Source: Saprospiraceae bacterium (GTDB lineage Bacteria; Bacteroidota; Bacteroidia; Chitinophagales; Saprospiraceae). Taken from it: a stretch of 64,000 bases of DNA. Below the pieces are notes generated by a model. The model worked only from the letters and a program-made list of their open reading frames with translations. It made no database searches and had not been told where the DNA came from. The stretch covers positions 31,566 to 95,565 of the forward strand of contig JAIPBL010000011.1 of NCBI GenBank assembly GCA_021739645.1, in the 5' to 3' direction. The translations under genes were made by a program, and so were the position numbers. Shown here one piece after another: positions 42,801 through 51,800 of this stretch (its first letter is position 1; each line of letters begins with the position of its first letter).

Positions 42801-45800
42801 CGCCCCGGCATCGGCAACCGGAAGTGCGTTCACCAGCACGGTCACCTGGTCGGTGGCGCTGCAGCCGCTGCCGCTGGTCACCGTCACGGTGTAGGTCGTG
42901 GTGGCAGTTGGACTGGCTATCGGGTTGACTATCAGTGGGTTGTTCAGGCTCGCCACAGGGCTCCACGAGTAGCCGAGCGGTGGGCTGCCGCTGCTGCCCC
43001 CGGCATCAAGCTGGGTGCCGCTTCCGGTGCAGACCTCGGCAAACGGACCCGCCTCCGCTATTGGCAGGGCATTCACCACCACCACGACCTGGTCGGTGGC
43101 CGTGCAGCCGTTGCCGTTGGTTACTGTCGCCACATAGGTCGTCGTCGTGGTCGGGCTGGCTACCGGGTTCGGGATGTTGGAGGCGCTCAGGCCGGTGGCC
43201 GGGCTCCAGGCATACGTGGCCGGGCCGTTGCTGCTGGCACTCAACTGGGTGTTGTTGCCAAAACAGATGGCGACGTCCGCCCCGGCATTTGCCGAAGGCA
43301 AAACATTGACCGTCACCACCACCGCATCGGTGGCGGTGCAGCCGTTCCCGTCCGTCACCAGTACGGTGTAGGTCCGGGTGGTCGTCGGACTGGCGATTGG
43401 GTTCACGATGTTCGGGTTGCTCAGGGCGATGATGGGCGCCCAGGAATAGGACAGGGTGCCGGAACCGGAGCTTCCCCCGGCGTTCAGTTGGGTGCTACCG
43501 CCTGCACATATCGTGGCGTCCGCCCCCGCATTTGCCGAAGGCAAGGGATGGATGGTCAGCGTGACCGGGGTGCGGACAAAGCTGACGCAGCCGCTGAAGG
43601 TCACCCTCGTTTCCACATAAAAAGTACCTGCCGCAGCAGGCGTGTAAATCGTGTCGCCCATGAGCAGCAGGTTGCCGCCCACGGGGGCATCGTACCAGTC
43701 CGCCGTCCGGTTCAGCCCGACGCTGACGGCCAGCGTTGGGATGGGCGCTCCGGCACAGATGTCGGCGTCCCCTTGGCTGATAGGGGCATCCACGACCGGA
43801 CAGCTGCAGTCCGGTGCGTTTACGTTTTGCGCCCTGAAGCAGCCCGTCGTTGTGTTCGTGGCGGTGACCATCACGTTTTGACCTTCGGGAATATTGATGA
43901 CGACCCACGAGCCGCCTCCGTAGTCAATCACGTCGCCAAAGTTGGCGGTCACGGCATCGGCATTGGTCGTCAGGTTCACCCGGTAGGTCTGCAGGTCGAG
44001 GGCGCAGACCACGCTCGTGACGGTCAGCGTCGGCCTCGGGTTGACGTTCACCGTGACCGGGCTGGTGTCCGAACAGCCGTTGACGTCGGTCACCTGCACG
44101 GTGTAGGTCCTCGTGACCAGCGGGCTGGCCACGGGGTTGGCGATGTTCGGGTTGCTGAGGCCGGTGGCAGGCGTCCAGAGGTAGGCCAGCGGGGCGTTCC
44201 CGGTGCTGCCGCCAGCATCGAGCTGTGTGCTGCTGCCGTTGCAGATGGTCACGTCAGCTCCGGCATTGGGAACTGGCAGTGGGTTTATTGTGAGCGTCAC
44301 CGCCGTGCGGGTAAAGCTCAGGCAGTTGTTGATGAAGTTGTGCGATTCGGCGTAGTAGGTGCTGACCCCGACCCCTAAAGGGGAGGGCGTGTAGCTCGTG
44401 CTCCCCGCCAGCAGCAAATTGCCGCCGGAGGGGGCATCGTACCAGTCCGCCGTCTCGTCCGGGCCGACCGTCACGGTCAGCGCAGGTACCGGGCTGCTGG
44501 CGCAAATGGCCTGGTCGCCGCCGCTCACCGGTATGCTCACCGCCGGGCAAGGGCAGGTCGGGGATGTGACGGTCGCCGCCTTTTGGCACCCGGTCGCCGT
44601 GAGGGTAGCGGTGATGGCCACGTCGCTGCCCGTTGGTACGCCAACGACGGTGTAATTGCCGCCGCCATTGTTGTTTACCGTGCCGAGCGTTGCCGTCACG
44701 GTGTTGCCATTTGTAAAAACTAAAACACTGTAAGTCAACAGGTTCGGAGCGCATATCGTGTCGTTTACGGTCATTATCGGCATCGGGTTTACCGTCACTT
44801 TCACCTGGTCGGTGGCCGTGCAGTCGTTGCCATCCGTCACCGTCACCGTGTAGGTGGTGGTGGCCGTTGGACTGGCTATCGGGTTGATGATGGCAGGGTT
44901 GTTCAAGCTGCCGACGGGACTCCACAGGTAGCTCAAAGCAGGCGTCCCGGTGCTTCCGCCAGCGTTCAACTGGGTGCTGAACGTGTTGCAGATGGCCACG
45001 TCAAGCCCAGCGTTTGGCACGGGCACGGGGTTCACTGTCAGCGTCACCGCCGTGCGGACGGCGCTGGTGCACTGGTTGATGACATTGCGGCCCTGGGCAT
45101 GGTAGGTGCCTGCGGCAATGGGCGTGTAGCTTGAATTTCCTGAAAGGAGCAAATTGCCGCCCACAGCGGCATCGTACCAGTCCGCCGTCTCGTCAACGCC
45201 GACCGTCACCGTGAGGGCTGGATTTGGCAGGTTGGAGCAGATGGTCTGGTCGCCGTTGCTTGTCGGCACGCCCACGAACGGGCAGGGGCAAGTTGGCGAA
45301 GCCACCAATTCCGAAGATTGACAGCCCGTTGCAGCGATGGTGGCCGTGATGGTCACGTCACTCCCAGTGGGTACGCCGCTGACGGTGAAATTGCCGCCGC
45401 CATTGTCGGTCACCGTGCCGAGCGTGGCGGTCACGGTGTTGCCGTTTGTTGTCACTAAAACGCTGTAAGTCAGCAGGTTGGGGGCGCAGATGGTGTCGTT
45501 CACCGTCAGTGTCGGCAGTGGATTGACCGTCACCGCCAGTTCGTCAGTGTCCACACAGCCGTTGCCGTCGGTCACTTCCACCGTGTAGGTGGTGGTGATT
45601 GATGGATTGGCCGTTGGGTTGGCGATGGTCGGGTCGTTGAGGCCAGTGGTGGGGCTCCACGAATAGTCCAACGTGCCGCTGCCACTGCTGCCGCTTGCGT
45701 CCAGTTGGATGCTTGCGTTGAGACAAATGGCCACGTCCGGGCCCGCCACCACGGTGGGCAGCGGGTTTATGATGTATGCCACCGCCGTGCGGTCGTCGCT

Positions 45801-48800
45801 GAGGCAGTTGTTGATGGTGTTGTGCGCTTCGGCATGGTAGGTGCCTTCGGCAATGGGGGTGTAGCTCGTGCTGGCAGCAAGCAGCAGGTTGCCGCCTGTT
45901 GCGGCGTCGTACCAGTCGGCCGTCTCGTTCGGCCCAACGGTGACGGTCAGTGCGGGGATGGGCAGGCCGAAGCAGACGGCCTGGTCGCCGTTGCTCAGCG
46001 GTGCATTGATGGTGGGGCAAGGGCAGGTTATGCCTGTAACTACCAATATCCGCTGGCATCCTGTGGCGGTGAGCGTAGCTGTGAGGGTCAGGTCTTGTCC
46101 CGGCGGTATGTTGGATATGGTGAAGGTACCGTTGCCGTTGTTCGTCACTGTACCGAAGTCGGCTACCATTGTGTTTGCGTTGGAATGTACGAAGGCGCTG
46201 TAACTCAAGAGGTTGGGGGCACAAACGGCGCTGTCCAGTGTCAGCGTTGGCTTCGGGTTGACCGTCACAACGACGGCATCGGTGCCGGTGCAGCCGTTGG
46301 CATCTGTCACCTGAACGGTGTAGGTTGTTGTGCCGAGCGGGTTTGCGACCGGGTCGGCGATGTTGGGGTTGCTGAGGCCCGCAGTCGGCGTCCAGCCGTA
46401 GGTGAACGGGCCGTTGTTGCTGTTGACGGTGGCGTTCAGTTGGGTGTTTGCGCTAGCGCAAATGGTCACGTCCGCCCCGGCACTGGCCAGTGGTGCCGGG
46501 TTTACGGTTACGATTGCTTCGTCTGTGGCGGAGCAGCCGTGGCTGTCCGTCACCTGAACGGTGTAGGTCGTGGTGGCCGTCGGGTTGGCGGTCGGGTTGA
46601 CGATGTTGGGGTTGTTCAGCCCAGTGGTTGGGCTCCACAGGTAAGCCAGTGGAGCACTGCCGCTGCTGCTGCTTGCGTTGATGGTGGTGTTAAGGCCCTC
46701 GCAGATGGTCACATCGTCGCTGGCAACGGCGATGGGCAGGGCGTGGACGGCCAGGGTGACTGCCGTGCGGGCGGCGCTCACGCAGCCATTGATGGTGTGG
46801 CGGGCCTCGGCGTAGAAAGTGCCCGCCGCCGTTGGGGTGTAGCTCGTATTGCTGGCCAGCAAAAGGTTGCCGCCCGTGGGGGCGTCGTACCAATCGGCGG
46901 TCTCGCCAACGCCGACCGTAACGGTTAGGGCGGGGATGGGGGCGTTGAGGCAGATGGATTGACTGGTGCTGGTAAGAATTATTGGGAGCGGATTTACCGT
47001 CAGAATAAATTCATTGGTGGCCGTGCACCCGGTCGAGTTGGTGACGGTGACGGTATAAGTTCCGTTGGTGGTAGCGGTGATGGATTCCGTTGTTTCGTTG
47101 GTGCTCCACAGATAAGTGTCAAACCCAGTTGTTGCAGTCAATACGCTGTTTTCACCCTCACATATTTCATTATCTCCGGTGATAGAAACATTGATTTCCA
47201 TTGGCTGTCCCACGGTGGCGCTGGTAAATGCGTTGCAGCCATTGTTGTCGGTCAGCGTGATATTGTATGAATCCGAGGTCAAGCTTGGAATGTTTGTGCC
47301 AACGCCGTCCCCTGAGCTACTGCTGTTTTCCCAATGATACCCAAAAGGCGAAGTGCCTCCTGTGACGGTCAGCGTTATGCTCCCGTCGTTTGCCCCAAAA
47401 CAACTGGCAGGTGTGGAAGTGGCTACCGCATCGAGTAAATCGGGCTCGGTGATGGTATAAGTTTCAAAAAATTGACAGCCGTGGTCGTCTGTCAAAGTAA
47501 CCGAATATGGGCCAGCTAAAAGGCCAGATATGGCGCTGGTTGTTTCACCATTTGACCATTCATAATTATAGGGCGAAGTGCCGCCAGTCGGCGTGAGGGT
47601 TATGCTGCCATCACTCGACATGAAACAAGCTGCATTTACCACTACGGCGTTGTCGGCCAATGCATCGGGTTCGGTGATGGAATAAGTTTCGATATCTACC
47701 GCACCACTTGCATCGGTCAGGGTGAGGGTGTAGTCACCGACGGCAAGGCCAGTAATTTCGGGGCTGGTGCTGCCGTTTGACCACAAAAAATCATACGGTG
47801 AAAGGCCGCCTTCGGCATGAACCAGGATGCTGCCGTCCGTCTCGCCATTGCAGGAAATATTGGTCAAATCATCGAGCACAATGCTTAAAACAGCAGGCTC
47901 GTTGACGGTGAATGTTTCTGTTTTTTCACAATTATTGGCATCGGTTACGCTGACCGTGTAAGTGCCTGCCGGAATACCTGTGAGGTCTTCCGTTGTGGCG
48001 CCGTTTGACCAAAGGAAAGTATATGCGCCCGTGCCGCCGGAAACCGTGAGGTCAATGGCTCCGTCAGAATTGCCGTTGATGGTAACATCGGTGACGATAC
48101 CTGAAGTCAAGATGGCTGTTGGGCTGACCAGGTCAATCGTAGCGGTTGTTGGGGTGGTGGAACAGCTACTTGCATCGTGCACTTCCACGGAATAAGTTCC
48201 GGGCAAGGAAAGGTTGCTGATAAATTGGGTAGTAGCTGTGGTCATATCTGGGTACGTCCAGATATAGGTATATGGCGGCGTACCACCAGATGGGTTGGCG
48301 TTCATTTGACCATCGGTGTCCCCAAAACATTCCAATGGCATGGTGATGACAGGGTTGGCAACCAATTGGGTCGGCTGGGTGATGGTGAAATTCAGTACTG
48401 GGCCTACGCAAGCGTTTATATCGCTGATGGTCACAGAATATGCACCAGGCTCCAAGTCAAGGATATCTTCGTCAGTAGCCGTATAGCCATTTGGGCCCGT
48501 CCATGTGAACGTAAAATCAGCATTGCCACCTGAAACCGTGAGGTCAATGCCACCGTCACCATAGCCAAAACAGGAAACCTGCTGGACAATGGAGGTTGCA
48601 GTAATCATATCTGGTTCCACCACTTCAAAATCCGCTGTTTTCGTGCAATTGGTGCCATCGGTGACGGAGACACTGTATGTTTGAGTCGGGCCCATGAGGT
48701 TTTCGATAAAACTGGCCGTGCTGCTGCCGCCGCCTGCCCATTGCCATTCATAAGTAAAACCGCCGCCACCACCTGAGACATTCAAGTAAATGCTACCGTC

Positions 48801-51800
48801 GCTTTCTCCGTTGCAAGATATATTTGTGATGGTTTCGCCCAGAATAATTTCATCTGGTTCCGTAATCGTAAAACAATCATGCAGGTCGCATCCATTGGCA
48901 TCCACAAGTGTGAGTGAGTAACAAGAACCGGGGGTTAAGCCATTAATAACTGATGTTGAGGGAAGGTCATTGTCATCTGGATCCAACCAAGAATATTCGT
49001 ATCCTCCCCAGCCACCTGCTGCAACGATAGCTATTGAGCCATTGTTGGCACCAAAACAAGTGACGTTGGTAACGGTAGCGGTGAAACTCAATGCCGAACT
49101 TGGTTCTAATATAGTGACGGTGGCAGGTATGAGTTCGCAACCATGTGAATCACTAATGGTCACATGGTAATCTCCGGATTCCAGTCCAAAAATATTGGGG
49201 TTATAGGAGGTCGAAGTATAGCCGCTTGGCCCCGTCCAATCATATTCATAAAGGTCTGGGCCTGATGGGTTAGTATAAGGCGTACCACCAGAGGCATCCA
49301 GGTGGACAGAACCTGAGAAGGTGCCTAAACAGGTTACATTTTCAGGGGAAACAATAACTTCCAAAGCGGTAGGCTCAGCCACTTCAAAACTTCTGGAATA
49401 CGTGCAACTATGGGCGTCTGTCACCGTGACATTATAAGTGCCACCATCCAAATTAGCAAGGTCTTCGTCGGTCGAGGTAAAACCACCTGGCCCGACCCAT
49501 GAGAACATGTATGGCGTAGTACCGCCAATAATCGTCCATTCTATGGCACCATCTCCATCACCATTGCAATTCACTGGCGTGACAACTGGCGCAGGGGAAT
49601 ATGAGTACGTCAATACATCAGGCTCCAATACGACAATGCTGCTGGTTGTGATACAGCTAAGGCTGTCCGTCACGGTTACCACATAAGTTCCACCTGACAA
49701 CCCATTTATATCCTTTGCAGTGGCGCCATTTGACCACAAATAAGTATAGCTAGGTGAGCCGCCGCTAACTGATAAAATAATTACGCCATTACCAGCGCCA
49801 TTGCAGGTAACATTGGTTACGACATTACTGGTTGCAAGTGCTGCGCTTGGCCCAACCAGCGTGACCGTCAATGTTTTGGAACAATCGAAGTATTGTGTAT
49901 CTGTGCAGCCATTCCATGCATTTGAAACAGTGACCGTATAAGTGCCAGCTTCCAAGCCTGTTAGGTCTTCCGTGGTAGCACCGTTTGACCATATTATCTC
50001 TGGGCAATCATTCGGCGTAGAAATCGTCAAGTCAATGGACCCAAGACCTTCGCCGAAACAGATGGGTTGTGTATGGGTTTCGGTCAAGACAATATTGACA
50101 AAATTCATGTACATATTATCCGTTGCCGTACAGCCATTAACGTCCGTCAGTGTCACCGAATAGGTGGTGGAGGCATTGGGGACTGATATTGTTGGTAAGT
50201 TATTTACGCCATGGCTCCAATTATAATCATAAGGCGGAGTGCCACCTGACGGGTTTGCTGTCAAGTCAGTGTTGCCTGGATTGCATACCGTTAAATTAGG
50301 CGGAGTAATATCCACGGTTGGCGACGGGTTGACCATAACCGCTACCGTGTCAAAAGCATTGCAATAATTTAAGTAAACAGCCACTGTAACAAGGTGGGGC
50401 CCCGGCGAATAATTATTTGCTATAAACGTATAGGAACTGCTGGGTATTTGCGGATTCCCTACGTGGACGCCATCCACCTGCCAATCTCCAGCATAAGCAG
50501 CCGTAAATGTATGGGTAGTCCCTTGACAAAGCGCCAAATCAGGTCCTATATCAACGATTAGTGTATCCTCGTGCACGATGGTGACAATGTCTCTGTCATA
50601 GCACCCCAAGGAGTCATAGGCAATGAATTCCAAAGTTTGATTTGGTGTGTCCTCTACGCCCGTCATGGTGTAATTATCTTGATTTAACCCGAGCGAATCA
50701 CCATCCAGAATCCACTCATAAGCTGAGGCTGGGCCACCACCAATGCTAGGCGTTATGAGATATTCTACGCCATCACAAAGGTGCATCTCCGGGCTTTGGT
50801 AAAAGAAGACGTGGGGCGCATTCGTGCAGGGAAATGCCGTCCATATATTGGTGATATCCACCACATCATTTTGCACCAAGGTATTGGCTGCCGTGTTTAA
50901 ATCCGAAGCTTGAGCAGTCCAAGGATTCCCATTGCTGGGAGATTTGAAAATGGTCAGGTTGTTTTCGCTGACCCCATATAATTCAGCATCCAAATAATGA
51001 AAAGTAAAATCCATTTCCGAGGGAATAGGAACATCGGCGTTGGATTCAATGGAATAAGCCCTTTCAATAGAGCTCATGGACAATGGATTCATCGGGTCGC
51101 CTGTATCAACGACGATGGAGCTTACTGTATGCAACCTTTTTATGGTGATATAATTTCCCCCAAACTTATCCCCATGGTCGTAAATTTCAGCACCCATATT
51201 GCCCAAATTTACCGGACCCGCCTTAAATGGATTAAATGGTGCGCTTTCAACCAATTGATTCTCTACCACTACACCTGCGAAGATACTACTGCCATATATC
51301 CTGTTGTTTTCTGTTTCATTTAATATTTTGGGGAAAGAATCTAAATTGCTTACGTTTAAGATTATGGGATTATTGCTGATGTCCACTAAAGTAAGATAAA
51401 CTTCACTGGCTTGCAGGTTCAAGTCTCCTTGAGCCAGTTCTATATTCTTCCGGATGGAAATATCATCAAATAAGGTGACCTTATTGTTGCTGCTTGATTT
51501 GAAAATTCTTAATTTATTGAAATTGTTCTTATAGACATTCCCGCCGTCTATTAGCTGGTCATCGGCTCCCGTGAAGATGAACTGGCTAATATCGTTGTTT
51601 GTGAATAACCTGCTGTTTGGGTTATCATTGTACAAGTGTCCAGTCAAGTAAATATCAGCACTAGGGCCATACCCGTACTTGCTGCGGATATGCCCATCAT
51701 CTACCACCTTGATGGCTCCATCCACAAAGACAATGGGGTTGCCCTGAAAAGTTGGATCAACCTGTGTGGTACCGCCGATAAACCAAACCACATTGCTGGG

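Noticed and set aside
41407..42966. Minus-strand open frame of 519 codons overlapping the giant adhesin in another frame
   Set aside because: Same-strand shadow with Gln/Arg/His-rich low-complexity translation and no recognisable domain; the adhesin frame is unbroken through the region.
40812..44378. Long plus-strand open frames (523 and 637 codons) opposite the giant adhesin
   Set aside because: They are shadows of the repeat array: the frames echo the ~737-bp period, have low-complexity Arg/Gly/His-rich translations and no family resemblance, while the minus strand has clear domains.
48120..48533. Plus-strand open frames inside the SprB region
   Set aside because: No promoter, no domain, and translations mirror the SprB repeat on the opposite strand.
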